DNA of 64,000 nt, from positions 39,442,203 through 39,506,202 of the forward strand of contig OX463779.1 of NCBI GenBank assembly GCA_949825025.1, read 5' to 3'. Shown piece by piece: positions 51,963 through 64,000 of the stretch (positions are counted from its first letter, which is position 1; the number at the start of each line of letters is the position of its first letter). This stretch comes from Siphlonurus alternatus. Taxonomy: Eukaryota > Arthropoda > Insecta > Ephemeroptera > Siphlonuridae. The notes below the pieces were generated by a model, which made no database searches, was not told the DNA's origin, and worked only from the letters and a program-made list of their open reading frames with translations. The position numbers and the translations under genes are program-made.

Positions 51963-53098
51963 ATGATGTATAGCTACACTATATTTATATGATGATTATA
52001 ATTATAATAGTATGTAAATATATTTAATATAAAAAATAAAATAACGCAAAGCTCCTTTCCAGCAACACTCGAATTTTTATATATTAAGAAAAGAATATTG
52101 CTTTGACGTTGTGGGCGTGCAGGCCGTCAAAAATTTAATGAAAAAAATTAATTATACTTCCGAAAAGAAAATTTGGAAAATATAATCAGATTTTAATAAC
52201 TTATACAAAACAGTATTAGAGCATGAAAATAAAAAAGTTATATATAATATATAGGTCTGTTCGTAGACCCTGAGCTTTCTACATACAATTTCCTTATGCA
52301 CATGGACAAATGGGTCGATCAGGTGCAGGAAATATACACAGCTAAGGCAGAATTTACGAACATATCTAATATAAATTATCCTTTCTTATTTCTATTTACA
52401 AATATTTAATGTATTCTCTCATGAAGTCCTGATGATGACTAAACTACTATATGTAGTTACAAACTAACCACCAAACTAGGCTTTATCTACTGTATGATTT
52501 TGACACATATTCAATAAAAAAATATCAGTTTGTTTTGATACACGAAATTTGGTCCCCAAACATTAACTGTCAAAAACATTCGACATATTCACAAAATATG
52601 TAACTATATTATTATATAAAGTTGGAATAATTGAATAATCCAACTCTAGGCTGAAGTTACGGATGAGCATGTATATTTTATGATTAGTGCTCCCGTGCCG
52701 ACAATGCTGCTGCGTCACAAATCCCCAGTATGTCGGCAATGATTGGATGAGGCCGCAGGGGTTTAGTATCACATCTAACCACCGCATACACTGCATGTAT
52801 TAAAGGGGGTGGAACATTGAACAATTGAAAGATATCATTGTTCTGTAGCGGTCACTAATAAAATCTCATTCGTAATTTAATTAGTAATTCATGTTGTCTT
52901 GCAAAAATTGCATTGATTGAACAATATAAATAATATATAATCTTACTGGTTTTAATAAGTATAATATAAAGCGTTAAAACTAACAATATTTAAAACAAAT
53001 ATTATTTAAATTTTTTATTATTTATTTGTGGTTAAAAATACACTTGGAGACCTGCGTGAGTGTTGGAGTTAGCAACATCACTCCCCTCGCAGTACTGA

Positions 53099-53158
53099 CA
53101 ACGTTCACATGAAGGTGTTTAATACCTATCTGTTGACGACGCCTCATTAGAATAACAA
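53099..53158. repeat. Half copy of MITE family C
   Basis: It matches the left half of 22260-22370 (ATGAAGGTGTTTAATACCTA, TCTGTTGACGACGCCTCAT). The right half was not found downstream. Confidence 0.65.
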
Positions 53159-53561
53159 TTGTTGGAGCTCAGGTGGGGTGACTCACAATCTTCTCATCTT
53201 CCGAGTCTATCTGGTTACAATAATAGGCAGCGTTGGCACTCAGCACGAAGAGTAAACGAAATATCGATGGAAAATTTGACTCACACGCACGCTAAGTGCC
53301 CCAGCCTTCTTGACTGTACAGTAATTTATTTTACAAGTTAAACGCAATTCATTTTACTTGAAATTTATGGTACTTCACCAACGTTAACTGGAAAATTACA
53401 ACACACTTCAGGTCATGACGAACGTTATCCCTGCTCTGTTTGTCAACGTCACGCCGTCTATTTAAAGAATTTGAAAGTTTTTACAATTGCTGCTTTTCTC
53501 TCCTCACTAAAAATTGCAAACCTACATTGGAATATATTTGTGTTTGGAGTTACAAATAGGC

Positions 53562-53690
53562 AAGAATAACCACGCAGATGAGGTCTAATTTAAGCCAGGC
53601 TTAAGTTTGTTGATTTTGATTATCGCAACAATCAAGATCAACAAAGTTAAACCTAGATTAGAGTTAGACCTCGTCTATGCAATCGTAGAC
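53562..53690. mobile_element. Palindromic MITE, ~130 bp
   Basis: GAGGTCTAATTTAAGCCAGG and GTTTGTTGATTTTGATT pair with AATCAAGATCAACAAA and GAGTTAGACCTC across an 8-nt loop. Weaker pairing continues outward. The ends are approximate. Confidence 0.7.
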
Positions 53691-53695
53691 GTTTT

Positions 53696-55304
53696 AGCTT
53701 TCCCAAGGTGTACTATAATTTGCAACGTCTTGGTCATTTGTGGGCAGGTAATAGACGTTACCAGAAAGAAAATTAACAGCTAGAGAAGCACTCTATATAT
53801 TCTCATTCAACGATCATACATAAATTCAGTTTTATATCGTTCACTTTTTTAATTTCATTCACTCAAAAGCTACAAAGTTTCACACCATTTTATCATTTAC
53901 AAGCTACTTCAAGGTGCTTTTAATACAAAAATTTGCAAAGTAATATATTATGGTAAATAGCTACAGACAGAAAGGTGATCAAGTAGTTTGCTTGCTTACA
54001 AAGTTTTGATCCTCTTCAAAGATTGCCGCGGTCAGTTTGCCCTGCTTTCCTGCATGCACCGACCGTAATGAGAAGAACCCTGCGCTTAAGATGCTTGTCT
54101 GCACATTTTACTGCTTTAATTAGTTACTAAGACTCTCAATTTACCAAACATAGGGGGAAGAGAGAGTAGCTTTATACCTTTTGGTTTATATAACATTAAA
54201 GTTTATATATAAATTAAGTCATGTATGTTAGGTAATGAGTTAGCTAATACTTTACTGACTTTATTTTACATTAGAATATAAATTTGCTTCAAAGTAAATG
54301 TTGTCGGGAATTTGTTCACATGGAAAATTTAATTTCTAGATCAATTGTTTACATTGTTGTAATTGTTTTGTCAAGCGAGCGATGGTGATAATGAGCTAAC
54401 TTATCAACGTTTGACACTTGTTCCAACTTTGTTGAGATCAATGAACCTCAGATGTTACTTTGTCACTTGAAATGTTAATTGTGCTAATTGTCATGAAATT
54501 TTGATGATAATAATTAACGTAACTATTTGCCACGAGAAGATTTTTTTTACATAATAGATCAATATTAACATGTTAAATAAAAAGAAATTGAAAAAGAAAT
54601 TGCAGAAATATCCCGAGTTAGTCTTTAAAAATTAGTCGATTTAAAATAAAAAAATGTTTTTCTGAAAATTTGAATAGGAGACAAATATTTCAACCTTTAT
54701 ATACTCCATTCCTTCATTTTTAGTAATTATTATTAGGCTCATTTATGCACACTATATTCAATTATTCACAGACTCGTAGAAAAAAGTATAAATATATTAT
54801 ATTATATAACAAATTAAATTAAAAATAAAATAAAACAGAATATTTTGTTATGTAAACATGCACGTAAAATTTAAAGTGCAAACACGTTTGACAAGCATCA
54901 AGATTTGTGGAGTAAATATTGCAAACTTGATTACCATGTTGCGGTTGCTGCAAGACGTCTCCGAGCTTCTCTATTCTCTTGAGCGAGTCTCTGCTCTTAC
55001 TATATAAAAAAAGAAGTATATAGCCGTGAAGTTTGTGGCTATTCTGTTTGTAATTCAGTTTTGAAACTTTGAAGAGGTTTTTTGCAATAAAAGTACTGAA
55101 TTTCGTGTGAAATTGCAACACTGAAAGAAACAGGAGGGAGTACAAAAATTCTACACTTTCCGCTACTTCCGAAGTTATTAATATCTGATAAATTTATTTA
55201 TACCAGCTCTCTATTTCCTATTAAAGTAGCCGGAAGTGAAATAATTATGAGATTTTTACTCAAATTTAAATTGGAACCTCCAAAAATTTGATTGTGACGT
55301 GTGC

Positions 55305-55376
<72 letters not shown>

Positions 55377-58300
55377 CATAAAATCTAACTTGAAATAGAG
55401 ACAAAAAGCACAGTTCATAATTATATGAGATTATATATGAGATACATGACTTACACCAAACAGCAATATACAGAAAGTTGAAAATTCTGAATTTTCATTT
55501 CAAAAGAAGTTTGTATAATAATGAAAGCTTTAATGAGTTAGATATTTCTTTTAATTGAATGAAACACAAATAAAGCATTCCAGAATTGAAAAGTCCAGTT
55601 TAACTTGAAACCTGCGTGACCTAGGTTCTTCTACAATATTTTCAAATGTACCCTTGTTGTTGTGTGTTGTTATGCTCTGAAATTTTAATAAGCTAAAATT
55701 GAACAATATGAATGTAGAGAAATTTAGACTTTGACACAAATTACACAAAATTTGACCTTACTCCTCGCCTTGTGGTTAGGCAATTTGTTCAGCATCTAAT
55801 CATACGGTCAATGTAACTTGTTGGAGATTGGGACCCCGTTTTGATGTTAAACCTTTTGCCTAACATCAGGGCGGAGCAGCCAATGTGGACATATTATCAT
55901 TGTTTGAGTGTCAACTTGTCAACTTTGTCAAGAGTTTATTTTTAAACATCCGGATGTTTCTTATATTTTATTTGTATTCCGTGCAAGTAAATATTGTTAC
56001 ATAGTTTTTTTCAGAGCAAAGACTGTGCCCCACAGCGTTTATTATACAAAACAATTTAAGCCGCAATTATTTAAGCCGCAATTATGTAGCAGGCTTGTTT
56101 TGTTAAGCTCGATAAATAAGCTCAATGAGTCATGCAAATGTGGAGTACATATGTGAAAAGCTTGCTAATTGCATTCTCTATTAAAGTTATGAGCGTTACT
56201 ATATAATAATATAATCAAAACATGGATCGTATTAATATGTATTTGTGATTTAAATCAGATTGAATATGAATCTATTGATTATATGATTATGAACTGAAAT
56301 TAAATTCATATTATCAAATTGTGTGTTATTAATAAATACTACATTAATTGTTTTATTATTATTTTTATTTAAATTGTCCGACAATAGTAATATACGGGTC
56401 TTTCACCATACAACATAAAATAATATGACGTCACGATTGTGTAGGCAAAACATTGCAGCTGTAAATAGCAGATTCGTGCTCGTCTCGAAATTAATTCCTC
56501 CTGGCTATTCACATTATTTTTCTTGAAATTTTCTTTCATAAATTGTGATAAGAAGAACCAATGCTATTGAAAAAAAATATTTGGTGACCAAAACTGTTAT
56601 TAAAGAAAAAGATGTTGTGAGTTATGTTAATAACCCGCAAAGCATATTAGGGTTTTCTGCCTACACCTCGAAGATTTTCGGGCGGTTTCGGGCATCTCCG
56701 TGTGCTATCGTATGAATTCGCCTTGAAGTTAGGCAAATTTTTTAGCACCAAGATTTTAAAACTTTTACGAAGTCTCAACCCCTTCTGTACACAAAGTAAT
56801 CTATCTATTTTCATGCTATACAAGTTGTATAACTTTATTAGGGGCTTTATAATGTTTTAAATTGTTTGACACCCTTTCCTGCCTCATTTGATGACGCTGT
56901 ATGTATCTCGAAGAGAAAATAGGTGCAGATTTGCAATTTTAGGGGAGATAAAGAAATACGTCATTAAAAAACACTTACTTGTTAGACTGCGTGACTGCTG
57001 AAAAACAGGGCAGGAGTAAATAAAATTCATGCTGTTTCGAGGAATCGAGGTGTACTTCCAAAACTGTAGCCTTAATTATTATAAAAAATTACAGTAGCCT
57101 TTTTTGTAGCCACAAAATTTCTAAAGAGGTAGAATATTCATAGTGTGAAACAACATTGTCTCCATCGATTGTCCAGTCATTATGCAACAATTAATTATAT
57201 AGGGGGATGTGATGTCCCTGTTGATGTTTGCAATAATATAGGGCAGTGGACCCATCGTGAAGTGGTTCCATTTGACTCCAAGTCAAAATCGATCTTTAAC
57301 TAGAGCATGTTAATTTGTTGTCAGTAAAAAACTATCATCTCATTACAAACATAATTTATGCAATTAAAGGGGTGTAATTGTATGGACGGGATAATTAGGG
57401 GATGATTTACGAGGGGGTTGTGTGAAGGAATCAGCAGGTTGGAGAAGGCCTGTTTCTTGCTCTCACGTAATTATGTGCTGTAGCAAGGCTGTGCCCAGAT
57501 ATTGACTACATTTCGCCTCACAGCAACTTCGACGGAGTTAATGGTAGGCCATCGCTTCTTGCATTAATTCTCCTGACAATTTGCTGAAGCAATAATACAA
57601 CGTCACAACAATACCTTGTAAAGTATTTGGTATAGTGCTGCTTCTACTAATATAATATTCGCATCTGTTGGAAATAAAGTGAATTTTAAAAATTGTAGTT
57701 TTTAACATTTGAATGCATTTCGATGATATAATGCAAAATTAAAGGCTATTGACAATTGAGTTGCTAAATGCATAAAATTTGAAAAAAAATCCATAAACGC
57801 TCAAACCAACTAACTTCAACTTTAAAAGACTGCACTAATGCAACATGAAGTGCAGTTAGTCTTTTAGCACATCTGTAGCAAATTTAATGCATTTTGCTAT
57901 TGGAGCGTTTGTAGAACATGTTTTAAAAATAGCACTATTATGCACCATTTTCATAAAAAAAATGTATTTTTATATGTGATTTACAAAGGAAGATAGCCAG
58001 ATTCTAACTCAATGACACTTAATGAGCATACTGGTAATATTTCTGCGTCTCTTTCGTGAATTTATTGTTTTACATAAAAATATTGCAGTATTTTTAATGT
58101 CAATGCTTCTAACTTATTTATATATTGGGTGTTTGAAAAGTTGCATTTTCCCAATGATACATCAATTAAGAAATTCAATACATGTAGGGATGTGTGGTAA
58201 TTAAGGCTGGTAGTTTCCTAGTTTGAGTTAACATTAAGAATTATTATTTATTGCCAAACTCAACATTTTTAAAATAGCATTTCGAAGAATAATTTTGTTT

Positions 58301-59167
58301 TCATAATTCCTCGAGTTTGTTTTTTAGCTGACGTCAATAATAATAATAAATAGAACAAGACTGTAATAACTATAATATATTATCTTTATTACCTTGTGAA
58401 TAAAACAATGTCTAGTGGCGATAGCAAGAAGTAAGAGAGGAAGCAAGCAGCGCTAGGAATTTTATATAGCATAATTTATTTTTTCTAAACGCCTCGCAGA
58501 CATTTTTTTATTACTAATTTTAATAGCAGTTGAATATATTCATTAAAAAAGTGTCCATAAAATGTTGTCTCAAAGTAAAAGAAACACTCGTTCTTGAATA
58601 ATTGTAATTTTATTGATAATTAAAAAAACATTTTAAGGATAAAAAAGAGGCTCGTATTTGAAAACAACTTTTCTGTATTCATATTAAGGGTCTCATTAAA
58701 AAATATATATATAAAAATGAATATTTTTGTGTAAATATAGAGGCGAATATTTCAATGTTAGCTAGTTCTAATTTGCTTATTTAAAATTGTCAAGTGGAAA
58801 AAATATTTTCATTCAAATTTCTTGGTTCGTTAAAAATTAAATAAATGTATAATATAACTATGTAATTATCACATAACGATGGATACTTATATTGACAAAA
58901 AATATTAATTGAAGAGCAAGATGATATTTTTAATATCACAATATTATTTGAAATAGCTCTGGAGAAGCAAAAATAATAAGGGAGGATAGCGTAACATTTT
59001 CTATTTTCTAATATTCTTGCTATCTTCCCTTATATTAGTTTTGCTTGGAGTTACTTAAAATGTGAATTTCATGATAAAAATACCCACTTGCTATAGGAAA
59101 TCACGTAAATATTATACAATATTGAAACTATAATTATAGTTTATATTTTACGGTTGTTGCCTGCCTC
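53696..59167. other. Intergenic, no gene confirmed; (GA)n at 55307-55370
   Basis: AT-rich DNA with a 64-bp GA tract. A possible minus-strand terminal exon at 54931-54995 is listed among the findings. Segments near 56840-57060 resemble the element at 60342-60597. Confidence 0.5.
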
Positions 59168-59262
59168 GAAAAATTTCCCTTGGCAGCCTTGTTAATCTCA
59201 CCATGCCCGTAAGGGTATGGTGATTAACAAAGCTGCAAGTGAGAAATTTTCCAAGGTGACGA
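59168..59262. ncRNA. Pre-miRNA-like hairpin
   Basis: Arms of 37-41 nt (GAAAAATTTCCCTTGGCAGC plus CTTGTTAATCTCACCATGCCC) pair with the following sequence across a GTAA loop, with one 2-nt bulge and a few mismatches or wobbles. Size and shape fit a miRNA precursor, though it could equally be a tiny MITE. No known mature miRNA is recognised. Confidence 0.4.
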
Positions 59263-59988
59263 GTGTACTTAAGTAATTTAGCAATTATTAATGGACATTA
59301 TGAAATTTTGTTAACGCATATTTGGTTATAGAACCTAAAGTTATGAACTTATAAAATATTTTCAGATTTTTTGAACCCTTAACTGTGCTGTACAACGCTT
59401 TGATATCACAGTCATGTAAATATTTAACAAGCAAGTAATAGGAAAATGCATTAAATTACCATGAAGTCACAGTGTCTTTTACTTCGATATTAATGATGTT
59501 ATATAGAGTTCAACAAATATAAAAAACAAAAAAATGACAACACCTAACTTGAGGGTCTTTATCCAAATATGCAGTAAAAATATTTCATGCAGTTTGTCGA
59601 TTAGAAAAAAAAAAAATGTCACGCAACATTAATTTCAATGCATCCCTTGCAGTCTTGTTTGTTATTTCTCATGGTAAGGTATTAAGTGACAACCAAAATG
59701 AGTTCACATAATAGGACAGATCGTGAGAGTGTGTGCAAATTTCTCTAGCAGCACGTTCTTGAGTGCGTCCTCCCACACGACGAGGGGTCGACTGGACAAC
59801 CGTAAATCCTCGCTCTGCCCAGCTGTTACTGCTACAGTCTAGAGAGGCGGATACATTTATCAGATTGCAACAAGATGGATGCTCTGCTAGCTGCCTAGGC
59901 GTGACACAAAACACTATTTGTTTTCGTACAACTCTCCCGCGCCTGCCACTGTTAGAATGGCTAAACTTCTCTCTCACACACTCTTTTA

Positions 59989-60033
<45 letters not shown>

Positions 60034-62070
60034 CATACCAATATATACTATCTCGTTCTCACACTATACTCTCTCTCTTGATGCAATGTGTTACTACTAT
60101 TATATACGTATGCTATATATGGTAAACTAAACATTCATGTAGACTCTACGCTTCACGCACTAGAGGGTACAAAGGCAAAGCCAACACACAAACAAATGAA
60201 AGGTGAAGTCTGAAAACATACCTACTCATGTTATGTGTACATGTATAAAATATACACTGTTGTAACAATTACTTTGTTTCTAAAATTATATTGTTTGTAA
60301 TTTTATAAATATTGAAACAAGCACTTGCAAATAATTGTATATGTACCCCTCGGGATAGCATGAACTTTACTCTTGCCTCGTTTGCTAGTAATGATAAAGT
60401 AGTAGTAGAGATAAAGAGATGTATAGATTTGTAATTTTATAGGGAAGTAAGAAAATATCACCCATGCAGTCTAGCCATCCCAAAATGTTGAAGTTCACCA
60501 CGCCTCCATAGACTGCGTGACAACGCCCACAAACAGAACAGAGGTAAAGTTCGTGGTGTTAGAGGTGTACTTGGATATTGTTTGCCTAAGTATATTGCAC
60601 ATTCGAAAATTAATATCCAATGGAGTAATTATTTTATATTTTTTTATAATAATAATTTCGCAAAAAGACTTTCATTATTATTTTTTTTAAATGCTTTAAA
60701 ATATAAATGTTCTTAAGTTTTGAAGTTTCTAAAATGGTTAAAAGTTAAATGGTTAAAGTTCTTCTTTCCAAATCTGCAATAACTTCGCGCAGTTTTCAGT
60801 TTTCTATCCATTATAATTATAGTAGAGTTTATATAAACCTGATGATAGTGATGATGCTTTTGTTGCCGTTACCCAGGCGTTAATAATTCAGAAATCTAAA
60901 TGGAAGATTGTATAGAGAAAAGCAAATTCAATATTTGGAATTGAAATAAGGAGGTACTTTTGCTTTAAAAAAAAATACCATGAATCTTCTCTTTTAACAA
61001 AAAAATTCAAGTTTAAACTTTTATAAATGTAACGCATGCACATAACTAATGTATTATTTAGAATAAATAATTCAAGCACGGTAACAGGAAGACATATACT
61101 TTATTATTTAAACATTCATACATGACGTAAATTTAACCCAACAAGAAGTTTGTACACTCTAATTTTAATAATTAAGTTTACTAATTTATTATATCGAGAA
61201 ATAAGTTTAGTACCGAGACTAATTCAATATATAATATGCCTTTTCCCTAGTAAATATATGGCAACAATGTAGTCTGTAGCTTAATATTCTTCAATTTTAC
61301 CAGTCATCAATGCAAAACATTGTAGCCGATGTCAATTAAGGATTCCTATTTTGATGTTTTCTACAAACATTTATTGAATTCGTCTTGGTAAATTCAGTTG
61401 AGCTGTTGAAACCTTTTTTGAAACATTCATTGCTTTTCAGACAATACTCCTTTAACATCTTATTTATTAATACACATTTTTAGCAGCACTGTATCCAATA
61501 TATTTTAAAAATTGATCAGAGCTCTTTCATTTAATGCTGAGAAATTTTTCATTGCGTAAAAAAATTACATAAAAAAGTTCAGATTCTTTTTGACCATGAG
61601 TTCCTTTGACGTGAAGTTTAGAATTAAATTACTTGACTGATCAATAATTTGACACTCAAAAAACTTAAGAGGCTATCAAAGTTCTCAATATTTCCAAAAC
61701 CCAATTATGCACATTTTTTTTATTCTCTGAATGCTTAATCTAAAATAATCTGAATACAATCTGAATATACATAATCTGTTTTGCTCTGTATTATTTTTTA
61801 TTGCTTCACCTTTTGTTTTTCACATCTATTTTAAAGACCGGGGGAACAAAGTTTATAGTTTTATAAGAAAAGTTTTTTTTTTTTTCGGGAACAACACCTA
61901 ATTAGGATGCGGTTACAAAATTGTTATTGATCACATCGTATACTCCTTCGTTCTCTCAGAATGTGCAAAGTCTTGATCACTCAACGATATTTCGCAAGTC
62001 TCAAACTCAAATTCATCCAGTTGTTTACATTTTATAGAAAATAACACCAAACACCACTTAAGAGCAGGCA
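59263..62070. other. Intergenic, no gene recognised; (CT)n at 59991-60029
   Basis: A GC-richer block (59750-59960) lies before a CT tract. Its open frames match nothing I know. The remainder is AT-rich. Confidence 0.5.
60342..60597. mobile_element. Candidate dispersed inverted-repeat element
   Basis: Ends GTACCCCTCGGGATAGCATG and the complement of AGTTCGTGGTGTTAGAGGTG form an imperfect inverted repeat. A related arrangement (GAATCGAGGTGTAC, GACTGCGTGAC) occurs around 56840-57060, suggesting a dispersed family. Confidence 0.45.
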
Positions 62071-62390
62071 TGACGTCATCATCATGGCCGCCACACGTTA
62101 GATTTTGATGACGTCATAGTTACACGACCGCAGCAGCCAATCATGTATCCTCTTATGATTCATTTTGTCGTATGAAATTACCCAAAATCAACTCGATGTC
62201 GTCGCATTCACGAGGTCCGGAGAAGGGCAGCTGATACATTAATGACGTCACTATCATGGTCGCACGTGATCTTAAGCATACCATGACACTTAAGTACTTG
62301 ATGTTACATCTAATTAGGTTCGATGACGTCACGTTCACGAGGTCAGCGGCTACCTGTCACTACAAGTCAGCTGATACAGCACTGACGTCA
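62071..62390. promoter_or_regulatory. Cluster of five perfect CRE sites
   Basis: TGACGTCA occurs at 62071-62078, 62109-62116, 62243-62250, 62324-62331 and 62383-62390, with a near match at about 62407. Two of the sites sit in repeated modules (TTCACGAGGTC … CAGCTGATACA … TGACGTCAC), spaced about 140 bp apart. This is the core site for CREB/ATF bZIP factors. No assignable gene lies nearby. Confidence 0.6.
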
Positions 62391-62439
62391 CCGCAAGCAA
62401 CAGAGCAGACGTCGATGTAGCGATTGAACGTCCGCTCCC

Positions 62440-63870
62440 TGCAACAAAAGCAAATCAATCATTACAAATTGTCAATTTAAAATAAATTTATTTATAATAT
62501 TATGTAATATACTGCATATTTATTGCATAAATTTTTAATTTGTAATTTATAGAGAGTTATTTCATCATTATTCAAATATTAATTATTCTAAAAAATATAA
62601 ACAAATGCTCCTCTTTATTTAAACTTTTGATCTTGATCTAAGAGGGGGGATGCTCACTTCCAACTCCTACACAAAGCTAAAAAGTATTGAAATACATGGG
62701 AGGTAATACCCTCTCTCAAAGCTGAGAAATATGAGAAGTTTAATATTATAAAAACAAAGACCGCCCTTGTCATTTTATAGGCACGGTATCACATCGTGAT
62801 AAAATACGAATTACAATTCTAACTGTAAGTTTTAAAGTGTTCAGTTTGGGTGAACATTTGTGCAAATTCAAATATCTAGCCTATATATAGTCTCCTAGAA
62901 GGCCATGATCAGCCCTCGATCGTATACTGGCCGGTCTGCAATATTTTTGAAAAGCAACGAAACGTACATCGGCGTGATTTAACATTTAAGCGTACAATCG
63001 TACATTGTACATTTAAGCGTGATTTTATAGGTCGTACCTAATGTATAATTATTAATTATTAAAGGAAATGCGACAGGTATATAAGTATATAGGTTAAAGT
63101 TATTAATACATATTATATATTATATTAAAATATAATAATTGCCCCTCAGTTATAAGTTTAATACCTTTAAAATCTATCTTCCTTGCCACATTAGCAATGA
63201 TCATTGCACATTATTTTATAGTTCGTAAAGTGCAAATAAGTTTTCATCATAACTGCAGAGAAGTTTCATCTTAATCTACATACTTGCAGTTACAGTTAAC
63301 GAAATTTTTACTTTCATGTCTATAACTATAATTACATGAGCCGCAATAGCGTAATTATATGCTTCAATAACCTTTATTATTATATTATGTTCAAGTCTGA
63401 AGCAAAAGTTATGTAATAAAAAAAATGTAGTAGCTGGAGGATATTTTAATAATAAAGAATAAAGATGTCGTAAAAAAATACAACAAATGTAGAAAATTTC
63501 TTATATTTTTTAAGGGAAAATAACTTTATTCTTAGCTATATAACAGAAAGAAGAAATGTTTTTATTTTTATTTTCTGGTGAAGAAAACAAAAATATTTTT
63601 CTGTTAGCCACAAACTTTTGCTATGGTATATGACGAAACACTTTTTATTTCTTCAAAACGAAATGTCGGCTGTACTACGAGATTACCACATGAAAAAAAA
63701 AAAAAATACATATACTGACTTGTGAGTCAGATAATGTCACTACACTCAAATTAATTTAACATTTTCTCCGGAAGTTGCCGGAAGTGTGCAGTTTTTGTTT
63801 TGTTTGTAATTCAGATTTTTGAAACTCTGTAGAATGAGATATTAGAATATGAAAATTTTAGTGGCTTAAT
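62440..63870. other. AT-rich intergenic DNA, no gene seen
   Basis: Two ETS-type words (CTCCGGAAGTTGCCGGAAGT) occur at 63765-63786. No coding region or RNA is recognised. Confidence 0.55.
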
Positions 63871-64000
63871 CGAAAGAAGGGTATGGTACTGTGAATTTCT
63901 TCAGATTTTTCTGAGACCAAGAACTATTTTTAAAAAATTATTTAAAGTCTATTTTGACGACGTCACGGGCGGCACTCTTTAAGAAAAAGGATTAGGGCAG
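63871..64000. mobile_element. MITE family A, left part, cut by the window end
   Basis: It shares TTCTTCAGATTTTTCTGAG, CAAGAACTATTTTTAAAAAA and GACGTCACGGGCGGC with the other family A copies. The right arm would lie beyond the window. Confidence 0.65.

Noticed and set aside
59168..59262. A miR-34 homologue, because of TTGGCAGC in the 5' arm.
   Set aside because: The seed differs after GGCAG and the rest does not match.

Overview
The window is nuclear DNA from an animal, most probably an AT-rich invertebrate genome. Protein genes are split by GT-AG introns, simple-sequence tracts (AT, CT/GA, ATTCT) are frequent, and many miniature inverted-repeat transposons (MITEs) are present. A 5S-like sequence in the left third has the invertebrate-type core GATCACCGAAGTTAAGCA. 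I cannot place the species.

Layout. 1-6.1 kb is AT-rich DNA with a terminal-inverted-repeat element (957-2307), a tRNA-like SINE candidate, and a foldback element (3539-5306) flanked by a 9-bp target duplication. 6.1-19.86 kb is one nested structure. A near-perfect palindrome (arms about 1.55 kb, loop 194 bp, each arm carrying a 5S rRNA-like segment) has been opened in one arm by a 524-bp MITE. In the other arm it is opened by a 9.9-kb P-type transposon with identical 31-bp ends, whose three-exon transposase gene (THAP DNA-binding domain plus DDE nuclease, 1,115 residues after splicing) looks intact. The large intron of that gene holds a further 2.2-kb element with tandem-repeat ends. 19.86-29.6 kb is a complete beta-tubulin gene (447 residues, ten coding exons and one inferred non-coding exon); its introns hold a LINE fragment, a multiply nested MITE and a Tc1/mariner-like MITE. 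30.0-34.5 kb is a MITE array. 34.5-38.6 kb is a complete seven-exon PLP-dependent aminotransferase gene (429 residues).

38.6-64 kb has no gene that I can recognise. It holds microsatellites, a 567-bp ATTCT array, more MITEs, a miRNA-like hairpin (59168-59262), and a cluster of five perfect TGACGTCA (CRE) sites at 62.07-62.39 kb. The two host genes are on the plus strand and are not obviously related in function. The strongest story is the nested palindrome/P-element locus, which ends about 430 bp upstream of the likely beta-tubulin transcription start. Coordinates and splice sites were read by eye; no search or folding program was run.
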